Positions 19,698-29,104 are shown, counted from the stretch's first letter. The stretch: DNA of 64,000 nt from Oleiphilus sp. (GCA_006212045.1 PZPK01000002.1:124001-188000); one strand, 5' to 3'. The notes: generated by a model not told the origin, from the letters alone. A program made the numbers and translations.

Positions 19698-20120
19698 TTA
19701 CTGGCTTTTGTCAGATCGTTGTGTGGTAATGCTCAGCTGAACAAAACCAAGCTGTCCGGCCACGTCCATGACCAGTACGACATGCTCATGGGCCGTTTTT
19801 GCATCGGCTGTGATGATGAAGGGTAATTTATTGTCACCGGCGGAAAGTTTTTCGATCGCCTTTTTCAGCGTTTCTTCCTGATTATTTACCAGAGGCCGTT
19901 CATTGACCGAGTACTCGCCCTCGGCATTGATGATCACCTCGATTTCCTTGACCGAGGGCTTGGCGGGCTCGGCACTGGATTGTGGCAGATCGATTTCCAA
20001 GTGACTCTCTTTGGTGAAGGTGGTGGACACCATAAAGAAAATCAACAGCAGGAAAACAACATCAATCAGGGGCGTCAGATTGACGGAAACTTCTTCTCCG
20101 GCTTGTCGTTTGAAGTTCAA
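19698..20120 (-). CDS. exbD: ExbD/TolR family biopolymer transport protein
   Basis: 140-residue proton-motor subunit with one N-terminal membrane helix and a periplasmic domain. The helix carries the proton-conducting Asp in NLTPLIDVVF (Asp20). Its ATG overlaps the exbB stop (20117-20120). It should pair with ExbB and energise TonB, for which a gene lies 4 kb away in the haem locus; the ExbB2/ExbD2 type in this envelope operon is widespread. Confidence 0.93.
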   Translation of the reverse strand: MNFKRQAGEEVSVNLTPLIDVVFLLLIFFMVSTTFTKESHLEIDLPQSSAEPAKPSVKEIEVIINAEGEYSVNERPLVNNQEETLKKAIEKLSAGDNKLPFIITADAKTAHEHVVLVMDVAGQLGFVQLSITTQRSDKSQ

Positions 20121-20758
20121 GCGCTGGCCTCACTTTCGACTTTATTGCTGGCTTCTCGGTCACCTTGCACCACTTCGACAAGACGCAGGGCGTCCTGCTC
20201 CATATCGACCACAATTTCGTCTACCCGACGCAAAAAATAGCGATGGAAGATCAGTGCCGGAATCGCGACCGTCAAACCAGCGGCCGTCGTGATCAGCGCT
20301 TCGGAAATACCTCCTGCCAACGCTGCGGCATTACCTGCACCTTCAAGCTGCAGCTGGGAAAACACCTTGATCATACCCAGCACCGTGCCCAGCAGGCCAA
20401 GCAAAGGGGCAATGACCGCAACCGAACCCAGTGTCGTCAGGAAGCGTTCCATTTCATGCACCACATGGCTGGCCTCTTCCTGAATACTCTCTTTCATAAT
20501 ATCGCGGCCATGCTTGGCGTTGACCAGGCCCGCTGCCAGAATCCGGCCAATGGGGGCTGACTCTTTCAGTTCGCGCAGCTTTTTGGAATTCAACTCTTTA
20601 CGCTTGATCCAGCCCCATAACTCGTTTACCAGATCTTTCGGGGCCAATCGACTCACTCTCAGAGTCCAAAACCGTTCAATTATTATGGCAAGTGCCAACA
20701 CTGAACACAGCAGCAAAGGGAACATGACAATGCCGCCCGGCTTTAACAAATCTAACAC
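20117..20758 (-). CDS. exbB: ExbB/TolQ/MotA family proton channel protein
   Basis: 213-residue inner-membrane channel subunit. I place the start at the GTG at 20758 because AGGAGA sits 6 nt ahead and the protein then begins with LDLLKPGGIVMFP, like other ExbB2 proteins; an upstream in-frame start adds 14 unrelated residues. Three membrane helices are seen: about 12-32, about 115-135 (LGSVAVIAPLLGLLGTVLG) and about 155-180 (ALITTAAGLTVAIPALIF), the last two forming the channel. Confidence 0.93.
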   Translation of the reverse strand: MLDLLKPGGIVMFPLLLCSVLALAIIIERFWTLRVSRLAPKDLVNELWGWIKRKELNSKKLRELKESAPIGRILAAGLVNAKHGRDIMKESIQEEASHVVHEMERFLTTLGSVAVIAPLLGLLGTVLGMIKVFSQLQLEGAGNAAALAGGISEALITTAAGLTVAIPALIFHRYFLRRVDEIVVDMEQDALRLVEVVQGDREASNKVESEASA

Positions 20759-20872
20759 GTAGAGCTCTCCTGGAATTATTTTGTGGCGATACTTTATCAC
20801 AACCAGTTGTAATGAAAAGCGCCTCGCAGCCAGTGCTCGGATTCATACCAAAATTTCATATGCCGGCCCAGC

Positions 20873-23131
20873 TCACTCTCTCATCCAAAACGCTCTGCGC
20901 CGCGCGCGCATTTCGCTGATTTGCATACTTTCATCGCGCAGATCAAACACCAGCGCGCCGGATTCAGAAGTCGAGTAAGCTCGAGCATTGAAACGCTTTA
21001 CGCGTTCCAGAGTACTGCCATGTGGGTGACCAAAACGGTTTCGATAGCCCGCCGAGAACACCACGATCTCGGGTCGGACCGCTTTTAACAAAGCCATACT
21101 GGTCGCGTTGCGCGAACCATGATGACCGGCAATCAGGACATCAGCCTTTAAGCTATGACCGTAAAGGGCAACAAAACGCTTCTCGGCCTGCCCTTCCAGA
21201 TCGCCCATGAACAGGAATCGTTTCCCTTTCAGTTCAAGCATCAGAACACACGAACGATTATTAGCGCTTTCCTGTGATATATCCTGATCGGGATAAAGGA
21301 CATCGACTTTCAGATCGTGGTCATGCCATTGCATACCCATACGACAGGGCTCAAACCCCTGTACACCCAAACGCTCCACCTCCCCGGACCAACGCTCGAC
21401 CGGCGCCAGTTGACCAAGCGCGTAGTGAAGATCTCCGGCATGGTCGTTGTCACCATGACTGATCACCAGACCATCCACAGGCTTGGAATGAAAATAGGCA
21501 CGCTTCAGAGGCATCAGCGCCCGTTCGGCGGCAGATCCACGCTCGTAGGCTGCACCCAGATCATAGACCCACTGGCGCTGCCTGTACTGCACCAGCACGG
21601 ATAAGCCCTGGCCGACATCAAGCACCACCACCCGGTCCTTGTTGCCCTGAGCTGCCGAGCCAGACCATGCTGAGACGGCCAGACAAACGAGAAAAAGACA
21701 GGAAATCGGCAACGGACGCCCCAGTCCGATGACGACCACGAGTAAAACCACAAACGCCAGCAATCGAAGCGACGAATCGTCCAGATTCATCGATCCGGGA
21801 AGCGCACGCAGCGCATCGAGATAATTCAGCAGAAATGCAAGGCAGCCATCTATCAAGGTGAACAGCCAAGAAGAAAACTCCGCGTCAATGGTCGCCACCA
21901 TACTGGCCAATAGACCGCCCGGTAAAATCAGCCAGGACACCCAGGGAATGGCAACAAGGTTCGCCGGAATACTGATCAGATTATGTGGCAGACCATAAAG
22001 CGCATTGACAGGCAGTAAAAAGAACACAAAGCCCAGCTGCACCCGCAGCAGCGCACGTAACCCCAGCCTTCCGTCGAGCCAACCTGATTGAGCCATGAAT
22101 ATCAGATAGGCCACGGTAAGAAAGGACAGGCAGAAACCCATGCTCATCGGTGACAGGGGGTCAATCAGCAACATGACCGAAGCGGCGACCACCAGCGCTT
22201 TGGACCAGTTACGACGGACCAATCCAGTACGCATACACAGCAAGACACAACACATGATCCAGGCACGAATCGCCGAGGCCGGCAAACCAACCAGCATGAC
22301 GTACATAAGGCCCGCCAGTGCCAGCATTGCAACTCCGGGGCCGGTCTTGGGTAAAAAACGCCATAACGCAAGCAGGATCATGCCGACATGCAAACCTGAA
22401 ATCGCCATCAGATGCAGGCTGCCGGTTTCGGACATGATCCGTTGCTGCGTCAGCGGCATTTGGCTGCGATCACCCATGACCAGCGCGCGCAGAATTCCGG
22501 CATGCTCCAGGTCCCGGGTGATCACGGAAAAACGCGCAAGCAGGGCTTGCCGTAACTCCAGGCCATACGAAACCAATGACCGCGATGTGGCCGACTGAGC
22601 CAGGATTGGCAGCCCCACTTGCTTGACCCAGCCAGTCCCCGAAATCCGTCTGGAAAACAGATACTGCTCATAGGTTCCGCCAACGGGGTTGACCGAACCA
22701 TAAGGGCGTTTCAGTTTGGCATGCAACTGTATCACACCAGAACCCGCGGCGATCGACAGGTGGCTTGGCGCACTCAAACGCAGTTTGCGCGGCCCGGACA
22801 AACTTTCTGTTGCGGATTTCCTGATCTCGCTGGTGCAAAAATCAAACTGATTATGTCGGGAACGCTGGACAATGACAGAACATACCTGCCCTTCGAGATC
22901 CAGCCAGTGTCCCTCGTAAGCAGGAGGAATGATATTGGATTGATGCGCAAGCGCTACCTGGTTGGCGTAGAACCCGCCCAACAGCAGACACTGCATTGCC
23001 ATCACATAGCGCGCAGGCGAACCTATGAAAATTGCCGCCGAAGCTAAAATAAAGGTCCACCACGGTAACAATACCGTGGTGCAATGGAGTATGATTACGC
23101 CCGCACAAAAAGCAGACAGCCATCGTTGCAT
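20873..23131 (-). CDS. comEC: ComEC/Rec2 family DNA internalisation protein
   Basis: 752-residue polytopic inner-membrane channel for single-stranded DNA uptake in natural transformation. The order is an N-terminal hydrophobic and soluble domain, the competence membrane domain (AISGLHVGMI, then several helices), and a C-terminal metallo-beta-lactamase domain with ISHGDNDHAGDL and HHGSRNATS, the proposed nuclease that degrades the non-transported strand. AAGGAAG lies 7 nt before the ATG. It is 114 bp upstream of exbB. No other competence gene is in the window. Confidence 0.94.
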   Translation of the reverse strand: MQRWLSAFCAGVIILHCTTVLLPWWTFILASAAIFIGSPARYVMAMQCLLLGGFYANQVALAHQSNIIPPAYEGHWLDLEGQVCSVIVQRSRHNQFDFCTSEIRKSATESLSGPRKLRLSAPSHLSIAAGSGVIQLHAKLKRPYGSVNPVGGTYEQYLFSRRISGTGWVKQVGLPILAQSATSRSLVSYGLELRQALLARFSVITRDLEHAGILRALVMGDRSQMPLTQQRIMSETGSLHLMAISGLHVGMILLALWRFLPKTGPGVAMLALAGLMYVMLVGLPASAIRAWIMCCVLLCMRTGLVRRNWSKALVVAASVMLLIDPLSPMSMGFCLSFLTVAYLIFMAQSGWLDGRLGLRALLRVQLGFVFFLLPVNALYGLPHNLISIPANLVAIPWVSWLILPGGLLASMVATIDAEFSSWLFTLIDGCLAFLLNYLDALRALPGSMNLDDSSLRLLAFVVLLVVVIGLGRPLPISCLFLVCLAVSAWSGSAAQGNKDRVVVLDVGQGLSVLVQYRQRQWVYDLGAAYERGSAAERALMPLKRAYFHSKPVDGLVISHGDNDHAGDLHYALGQLAPVERWSGEVERLGVQGFEPCRMGMQWHDHDLKVDVLYPDQDISQESANNRSCVLMLELKGKRFLFMGDLEGQAEKRFVALYGHSLKADVLIAGHHGSRNATSMALLKAVRPEIVVFSAGYRNRFGHPHGSTLERVKRFNARAYSTSESGALVFDLRDESMQISEMRARRRAFWMRE

Positions 23132-23171
23132 ATACTCTTCCTTGAGTCCGGTGACAATGACGGGTTAACTA

Positions 23172-23196
23172 GCGAAACCTCCCGGTTTCGCTTTTT
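23172..23196 (+). terminator. Terminator-like hairpin immediately before the DUF2062 gene
   Basis: An 8-bp perfect GC-containing stem (23172-23179 with 23184-23191), loop TCCC, then five T on the + strand. It ends only 11 bases before the ATG at 23208, so it must lie in the leader of that gene or stop antisense RNA running out of comEC. No T-run occurs on the - strand side, so it is not a comEC element in its own direction. Confidence 0.6.
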
Positions 23197-23207
23197 CGGT
23201 GTTTAAG

Positions 23208-23738
23208 ATGCCTAAAGATTTTATTAAAAAGTACATGCCAGATCCGGAATCCATCAAGCAAAACAAGGCATTTGCTTTTCTCGGTGATGTATTACACGAG
23301 CCCAATCTCTGGCACCTTAATCGGCACTCGGTCACCAAAGCATTTGCCATTGGGTTGTTCTGGGGCTGCATTCCGATGCCTTTGCAAATGGCTGCAGCAG
23401 CCATTTTCGCCATTCGCTTTAACGCCAACATGCCTCTTTCGGTGGCCATAGTGTGGTTCAGCAATCCCTTAACCATGCCTCCGATTTTTTACTTTGAGTA
23501 TCTGGTAGGCGCGTGGTTATTGGATATGCCCGCCATGAGTTTTGAATATGAACTGAGCTTTGAATGGATCATGTCCAAACTCTATGAAGTTGGCATTCCA
23601 ATGTATGTCGGGTCGCTATTCTGTGGGATCATTCTCGCCGTGAGCGGCTACTTTATTGTCCAGTTTATGTGGGCCAGGAATGTTAGAAAACGCTGGTCTG
23701 CCCGCGCACTCAAAAGACAAAATAGTACTGGGCTATAA
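23208..23738 (+). CDS. DUF2062 domain-containing membrane protein
   Basis: 176-residue inner-membrane protein of the DUF2062 family, with no established function. The family core is visible: HSVTKAFAIGLFWGCIPMPLQM, the first helix, and VWFSNPLTMPPIFYFEYLVG, the second, with a third helix at about 125-150. I prefer the ATG at 23208 to the GTG three codons upstream; neither has a clear Shine-Dalgarno. Transcribed divergently from comEC, with the terminator-like hairpin in its leader. Confidence 0.88.
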   Translation: MPKDFIKKYMPDPESIKQNKAFAFLGDVLHEPNLWHLNRHSVTKAFAIGLFWGCIPMPLQMAAAAIFAIRFNANMPLSVAIVWFSNPLTMPPIFYFEYLVGAWLLDMPAMSFEYELSFEWIMSKLYEVGIPMYVGSLFCGIILAVSGYFIVQFMWARNVRKRWSARALKRQNSTGL

Positions 23739-23942
23739 CCGGAAATTACTCGGTGAAACAGGCGTCTTTTGCGGTACATATGGCCATCACCTATCTTTCC
23801 TTTTCCATCCGATGATTAAACTTTTCGTTTGTGTTATCACCCTCCTTTGACTACTTTAATGACTGTATTCAGCGCTAGCCGAAAAGACATCACGGCTGGT
23901 TGAATGAAACGATCAGTCATCCATTTCCCAGAGAGTAAGCCC

Positions 23943-24710
23943 ATGGTTCGGCCAGCAGTATTGGCGCTTATGTTGCTTTTGAGTTGTTCCGCCAGCGTGG
24001 CAGAAACACTTCGTATCGCAAGCGGTGAGTACCCGCCCTGGGCAACCAAAGAACTTCCGGATGGCGGCTATATCAACCTGATCGTCACCATGGCCTTTGA
24101 CCAGGTCGGTATCGATGCCCAGTTTGATTACATGCCTTGGAATCGCGCGCTGGAAGCAACCAGAGTCGGTAGCTATATGGCAAGCTCATTCTGGGGACGG
24201 GATCCGGCACGTGAAGTCGACTTTCTGCACAGCGACACGATTTATCATGACCCCATCGTTCTGGCCTACAAGCCCGAACATACGGATGCGACCTGGGCTC
24301 GTCTGGAGGACTTGCGCGGCTATATTTTCGGTGCCACACGAGGATACACCTACAGCGAAGGCTTCTGGAATCTGGCGAAGCAGGATGTGCTGCGTGTATC
24401 CATTGCCAATAATGATGTCGACAACCTGAAAAAATTGATCCAGGGTCAGATCGATTTCTTCCCCATTTCCAAAATCACCGGCCGCTATCTTCTGCATCAG
24501 CAATTTAGCCGTCAAGAGGCCAGTCAAATCACTTTCGATACCAAGCCCATCAATGCCAGCCAGGACCACTTGCTGTTTACCCGGGCCAAGCCGGAAGCAC
24601 GCGCTCTGATGCTGAAATTTAACCGCGGGCTGGCGTTGCTGCGAGAAAGCCACGATATCAAGGCACTGCGAACGCGCTATATGAACAAATGCTGTGCTTT
24701 CCCTGAATAG
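23943..24710 (+). CDS. Periplasmic solute-binding protein, family 3 (amino-acid-type)
   Basis: 255-residue exported protein. From the ATG at 23943 the N-terminus is a clean signal peptide cleaved after ASVA; an upstream in-frame ATG at 23904 would add 13 residues and cannot be excluded. The mature part has the fold-family pattern LRIASGEYPPWA, then FDQVGIDAQFDYMPWNRALEA and a C-terminal helix. No ABC permease or ATPase gene is next to it, so it may serve a transporter elsewhere or act as a sensor partner. Ligand unknown. Confidence 0.82.
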   Translation: MVRPAVLALMLLLSCSASVAETLRIASGEYPPWATKELPDGGYINLIVTMAFDQVGIDAQFDYMPWNRALEATRVGSYMASSFWGRDPAREVDFLHSDTIYHDPIVLAYKPEHTDATWARLEDLRGYIFGATRGYTYSEGFWNLAKQDVLRVSIANNDVDNLKKLIQGQIDFFPISKITGRYLLHQQFSRQEASQITFDTKPINASQDHLLFTRAKPEARALMLKFNRGLALLRESHDIKALRTRYMNKCCAFPE

Positions 24711-24780
24711 CTGAGTCGAGCATCACTACGTCGTAGCCACCTCCGCACCATAACCTGTGTACCTCCCGACTTGCCGGCAG

Positions 24781-25704
24781 TTAACGAATGACATACTGGA
24801 TCGGCAATCGCAGACTCAATAGCTCCGGAGAGAAATCTTCCGGTAATGGCTTGAACTTTTTAATGCCCTTGATGGTAGAAAGTGCAGCACTGTCCAGCGT
24901 TGTGTAACCGGAACTTTCGATCAGTCTGACCTCGTCAAACGTACCGTCTGCATCCAACTTGAACCCCACCCAGACAACGCCTTCCTGACGCTGTCTGATG
25001 GCACGCTTGGGATAACGTCTGCTTTGACTTATCAGTGCTTGTAGCTCATCCAGATAACGCTGAGGAAGTTCAGGCCCGATAGAGGCCTGGCTGAGTAACG
25101 GTGAAGCTTCTGCACGTGTAGCACTTGAAATGGCACCCTGCCTAAGAAGCGCCAGGACAGATTTCATCTCGTCTGTCGGTCCATTGTTAACGCCGGTGTC
25201 CGCGTCGCCAATCACCTGGTCGCGCACAATTTCATCCGGAGCATCAGGTTCTGCAGATGCCGATTCATCCGGTAAATCGGATCGGCGTCCGGGCTTTAGA
25301 TCGACATCCGAATCCGTTTGCGACAACGAACTGCCAAGAGCTTTCGGCAAAGATGAAACTTCAGGCCTCGCTTCCTGCACAACAGACTCCGCAGGTATCG
25401 TTGTAGCTGAAACAATGGGCCTGACCGCCGCCTCAGCGGCAGCCGGACTGGTTTTAGGACCTTGCACCGCCTGTTTGGATTTTTCCTTCCGCTGCACTGT
25501 GACAGTCCTTCTCTCTCCGCCGCTCTCATCTATGGGAGCCAAGTTTCCCGCATTTGACGGCAGCAGAATGAGTGTTCGTGACGTAGTGCCATTAGCGGTA
25601 ACTCCCGTATTATCTTCGGTGATCCAGACCTGAATCAGAAAACCCAGGTGCAGTGCCACCGAAAGTAACAAGGATACATAGATCACCTGCATTTCATATT
25701 TCAT
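24781..25704 (-). CDS. tonB: TonB family energy transducer
   Basis: 307-residue inner-membrane-anchored periplasm-spanning protein that couples the proton motor to outer-membrane receptors. One N-terminal helix (about 6-27), then a 180-residue low-complexity linker rich in Ser, Asp, Pro and Ala, then a C-terminal TonB domain (WVGFKLDADGTFDEVRLIESSG). It diverges from the haem receptor gene and shares its Fur-controlled intergenic region, so it is probably dedicated to this receptor. Confidence 0.9.
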   Translation of the reverse strand: MKYEMQVIYVSLLLSVALHLGFLIQVWITEDNTGVTANGTTSRTLILLPSNAGNLAPIDESGGERRTVTVQRKEKSKQAVQGPKTSPAAAEAAVRPIVSATTIPAESVVQEARPEVSSLPKALGSSLSQTDSDVDLKPGRRSDLPDESASAEPDAPDEIVRDQVIGDADTGVNNGPTDEMKSVLALLRQGAISSATRAEASPLLSQASIGPELPQRYLDELQALISQSRRYPKRAIRQRQEGVVWVGFKLDADGTFDEVRLIESSGYTTLDSAALSTIKGIKKFKPLPEDFSPELLSLRLPIQYVIR

Positions 25705-25770
25705 CCCAATTCCGAATTACATCTGCACTTAATCGCGCATTCGAGTCGCATCCAAATCCGAACCATTTAA

Positions 25771-25785
25771 TAATAATGATTATCA
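25771..25785. promoter_or_regulatory. Fur box 1, upstream of the receptor -35
   Basis: Matches 14 of 15 positions of the Fur core TGATAATnATTATCA, and 16 of 19 of the longer palindrome when read over 25772-25790. It lies just before the -35 of the receptor promoter and within the divergent tonB/receptor region, so iron-loaded Fur could silence both directions. Confidence 0.85.
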
Positions 25786-25788
25786 TTA

Positions 25789-25817
25789 TTGACATTGATC
25801 TGCATATTTTAGATGAT
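25789..25817 (+). promoter_or_regulatory. Sigma-70 promoter of the haem receptor operon
   Basis: A perfect -35 TTGACA (25789-25794), a 17-bp spacer and a -10 GATGAT (25812-25817, 4 of 6). Fur box 1 abuts the -35 and Fur box 2 overlaps the -10, the arrangement expected for iron repression. Confidence 0.65.
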
Positions 25818-25828
25818 ACTGATTCTCA
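25814..25828. promoter_or_regulatory. Fur box 2, overlapping the -10 region
   Basis: Matches 13 of 15 positions of the Fur core (differences are two internal C for A). Its centre is 43 bp from that of box 1, so the two sites would bracket the promoter. Confidence 0.65.
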
Positions 25829-25856
25829 TTTGCAATATTAACTCAAGAACCCCGGT

Positions 25857-27872
25857 ATGTCCGCTACATCAACAGACGCTTTCAGAACACTCATCTCCGC
25901 ACTGATGCTATGTGCCTTTAGCCAACATGTAATGGCAGAACAAATGACCGAACTGGACACTGTTGTCGTCACAGGCACCAGAAGCGAAAAGCTCTTGTCC
26001 GACACACCGGTACGCACCGAACTGGTGACCAGGCAAGAGATTCAGGCGCAGCATGCACGCGATGTTAAAGACGCTCTTGAAGTCGTACCCGGACTATTAC
26101 TGAAACCCATTCACGGCAAAAGTGGCTACGAGGTCTGGATGCAGGGCCTGGATAGTGACCGGGTAAAAATATTGATTGACGGAGATCCGGTTGCGACCAG
26201 TACCGGCTCGAGCGTCGATGTGACGCAAATTGATGCACTCGATATTGAGCGCATTGAAGTCGTCAAGGGGGCAACATCAGCCTTGTACGGCAGCGCAGCG
26301 ATGGGCGGCGTGATCAACATCATCCCCCGAAAAATCAATCCCGGCCTCCATCAGCAAGCCCGATTTGAAGCCGGCTCCTATGGTCGGGATAACTTTAGTG
26401 ACGCTCAGGCTGAAGCGACCTCCCTGCTCGCCTCCTATATCGGAAGTTATCAGGGCGAGCATCACTATCTGTCTCTGGGAACCAGCCAAAGGAAAAGCGA
26501 TGGTTTTGATGCAACGCCCGGAACCTGGGCGAGCCAGGGACCCAAAGGTGTGCGTCGTAACCTGGATGTAAAACTGGGCTGGACACCGACGCCAACCCGG
26601 CGATTCGAGATCTTCGTCAACAACTACCGGGAAGATCTCGTCACTCGCACCGCAACCAATGCCGGCGGCAAGATCATTCAGCAGGTCAAAGAAGAAAATA
26701 CCGATCGCCGCAGGATTGGCAGCAAAATCGCCTGGGAAGCTCAGGACTCCAGTTTTTCCTGGCGTCTGCTTGATGAGGACTTTCAGAACGTCACGTTTCA
26801 GGATGTGCTATCGACCCCTGAAAAAGAGAATGCCCGCCGTGCGGAACATGACAATTTCAATACCGCCTTCGATCTTTCCTGGTCCCCCAATGATGACCAC
26901 CTGCTGGGCGCGGGCATTGAATGGAAAGAAGAAAAGCTGATGCAGACGCAAAATGACGTTAACGAAGTGCCACCCGGTACAGGCAACCACCGGGCAGAGC
27001 TCTATTTGCAGGATGATATTTTTGTTTCCGATCAGCTCGAGATCGTGCCCGGTATACGCACGCAGCGAGACAGCGACTTTGGCTACTACAGTGCTCCCAA
27101 AATCAATGCCCGATACGATTTTACGCCCTACGGGCAATGGGAAACCTTTATTCGCAGCGGCATCGGTACCGGCTACCGCGTTCCAAACCTGAAAGAACGC
27201 CACTACGTCTTTGACCATAGCCATCTGGGCTACATGGTGGTCGGAAATCCAGATCTTGGTCCGGAGAAGTCCAATAGTTACCAATTGGGCCTCGGATTAC
27301 TGAGAAACGCACGCCAGGAAACGCAATCAAACATAGACATCAATTTCTTTTTTAACGATGTCGAAGATCTGATCGAAACTGCATTCAATGAAGAACTGAG
27401 CGCGGCACGCTCGGATGGCGTCAATATTTTTAGCTACGTGAATGTCGACAAAGCCAAAACCTATGGTGCCGAACTGGTCTATACACAACAGTTTTCCAGC
27501 CCTTGGTCCCTGTCTCTGGGGTATACCCAAACGCAGGGAAAAGACAAAACCAGCAACAAGCACCTACCCAATCGCCCCAAACATCAATTTAAGACAACAC
27601 TTCGTTTCAGGTCCGACGATGGCAGACTCACATGGACACTGAACCACAACTTCCTCGACAGGACATTCATTGACCTTGAGAACCAGAGACAGTCCCCTGC
27701 ATCAAACATTTTCGACCTGAAACTTAATTTCAAATTGACAGACTGGCTGGAGGTTTACAGCGGTATCGACAATTTCACAGACCTGCAGCGGGATTTCAGC
27801 AACCCCGACGACCAACGCTCTGTCACGGGTCGTTTCTTTTATCTTGGCATCAATCTAAGCAATCAAACCTAA
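25857..27872 (+). CDS. TonB-dependent outer-membrane receptor, probably for haem
   Basis: 671-residue beta-barrel receptor. Signal peptide ends at HVMA; the TonB box-like LDTVVVTGTR follows, then the plug domain (VPGLLLKPIHGKSGYEVWMQG, IERIEVVKGATSALYGS) and a 22-strand-type barrel ending in an aromatic-rich C-terminus. The barrel carries YRVPNLKERHYVFDHSHLGY and GNPDLGPE, resembling the FRAP/NPNL boxes of haem receptors with nearby histidines. Together with the hmuSTUV genes behind it, this supports haem or haemoprotein uptake. The lipoprotein gene follows 9 bp later with TAAGGA overlapping the stop. Confidence 0.92.
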   Translation: MSATSTDAFRTLISALMLCAFSQHVMAEQMTELDTVVVTGTRSEKLLSDTPVRTELVTRQEIQAQHARDVKDALEVVPGLLLKPIHGKSGYEVWMQGLDSDRVKILIDGDPVATSTGSSVDVTQIDALDIERIEVVKGATSALYGSAAMGGVINIIPRKINPGLHQQARFEAGSYGRDNFSDAQAEATSLLASYIGSYQGEHHYLSLGTSQRKSDGFDATPGTWASQGPKGVRRNLDVKLGWTPTPTRRFEIFVNNYREDLVTRTATNAGGKIIQQVKEENTDRRRIGSKIAWEAQDSSFSWRLLDEDFQNVTFQDVLSTPEKENARRAEHDNFNTAFDLSWSPNDDHLLGAGIEWKEEKLMQTQNDVNEVPPGTGNHRAELYLQDDIFVSDQLEIVPGIRTQRDSDFGYYSAPKINARYDFTPYGQWETFIRSGIGTGYRVPNLKERHYVFDHSHLGYMVVGNPDLGPEKSNSYQLGLGLLRNARQETQSNIDINFFFNDVEDLIETAFNEELSAARSDGVNIFSYVNVDKAKTYGAELVYTQQFSSPWSLSLGYTQTQGKDKTSNKHLPNRPKHQFKTTLRFRSDDGRLTWTLNHNFLDRTFIDLENQRQSPASNIFDLKLNFKLTDWLEVYSGIDNFTDLQRDFSNPDDQRSVTGRFFYLGINLSNQT

Positions 27873-27881
27873 GGATCACTC

Positions 27882-29081
27882 ATGCAATTACCTCACCAGC
27901 ACCCAACACTTTTTTCGTACCCAAAATGCATCAGCGCTTGTGCCTGCATTCTGCTGAGTGCCTGCTCGGGCTCCGGCGGAGACAGTGGCACTGCCCAAGT
28001 CGGAACGATCAATCTGGACAGCTCTGCGAGCGCAATGATCATTGATGCCAGCAGTTATCAGGACTATGCCTACCTGAATCTGGAATCAGGTGAAATGCTG
28101 GAATTGAGCGAAGCGCAGGCCACCGCCTCCGACGCTTGGCACATTGCGTTTCGGCGCGCTTCGGTCAAATTGAACGGTGGCACCTCGGGCCCGGGAAATG
28201 TCAGTGGCGCGCTCACAGCCGCCCAGGAAGATTTCTATGATGCGCAAGGCGAGCCCGACAGCAACGTTTTTCTGAACGCCACACCAGATCAGGAGGCAGA
28301 ACATCTGGACCCGGAACTCGACATCTCATCATTGGACTTCATTTCAGATGATTATTCGGCCGCCATCCAGGGCAGCGGGAACATGACAGGCACAGATATC
28401 GATATGGGCTGGTACCGTTACAATTTTGCCACCCATCAAACCTCTCTGAACAACGAGAACTGGTGGTTGCTGCGATCTAACCTTGGCACCAGTTATGCCA
28501 GATTTCGGGCCACGGCATTGGCCTATGACCCGCTCACCGGGCTGGATGTGACGTTTGATTTCGATGTCCAGGCGAACGGAACGGACCAGTTTGCCACAGC
28601 GGCTTCGTTCAACGCGCATGTTGACGCTGCAGGCGGGCAAGATTGCTTCGACTTTGATACCAATAGCGCCGTCAGTTGTGACCATCCTGCATGGGACATC
28701 AAGCTGGAAATCGACGGCAGAAACTGGCACCTGTGGAGCAATGGCGGTGTCTCCGGTTCTGGTTCCGGTGGCGCATTTGGCCCATTTACAAGCACCGAAG
28801 CAAGCGCCTACACCGCAGGCCATATTAGCCCTGAGGGCATAGATATCAGCGCACACTACAGCAGTGACGCGAGCGTGGGCATCTTTCACGAGAACAGCTG
28901 GTATGCCTACAACCTGCAAGGCAACCACAAGCTTTGGCCCAACTATCGCACTTTCGCCATCGACACCGACTCTAGCGATCCGGCAGCAGCGAAATTCCTG
29001 CTTCAGATTGTAAATTACTATTCCGACACGGGTATCAGTGGTCATCCAAATATCCGTTTTATTGAAATCACATCTAACTAA
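27882..29081 (+). CDS. HmuY-like haem-binding lipoprotein
   Basis: 399-residue lipoprotein: lipobox LSAC with Cys28, then a Gly/Ser-rich tether. The first mature repeat shows YAYLNLESGEMLEL and WHIAFRR, the HmuY-family signature; related WDIKLEIDGRNW and HLWSNGG blocks recur in the second half, suggesting a duplicated domain, since HmuY of Porphyromonas is only about 216 residues. HmuY proteins capture haem at the surface and deliver it to the TonB-dependent receptor encoded next door. Haem ligands cannot be assigned from sequence alone. Confidence 0.82.
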   Translation: MQLPHQHPTLFSYPKCISACACILLSACSGSGGDSGTAQVGTINLDSSASAMIIDASSYQDYAYLNLESGEMLELSEAQATASDAWHIAFRRASVKLNGGTSGPGNVSGALTAAQEDFYDAQGEPDSNVFLNATPDQEAEHLDPELDISSLDFISDDYSAAIQGSGNMTGTDIDMGWYRYNFATHQTSLNNENWWLLRSNLGTSYARFRATALAYDPLTGLDVTFDFDVQANGTDQFATAASFNAHVDAAGGQDCFDFDTNSAVSCDHPAWDIKLEIDGRNWHLWSNGGVSGSGSGGAFGPFTSTEASAYTAGHISPEGIDISAHYSSDASVGIFHENSWYAYNLQGNHKLWPNYRTFAIDTDSSDPAAAKFLLQIVNYYSDTGISGHPNIRFIEITSN

Positions 29082-29104
29082 ATATCAGGGAGGGTCATCA
29101 CACC

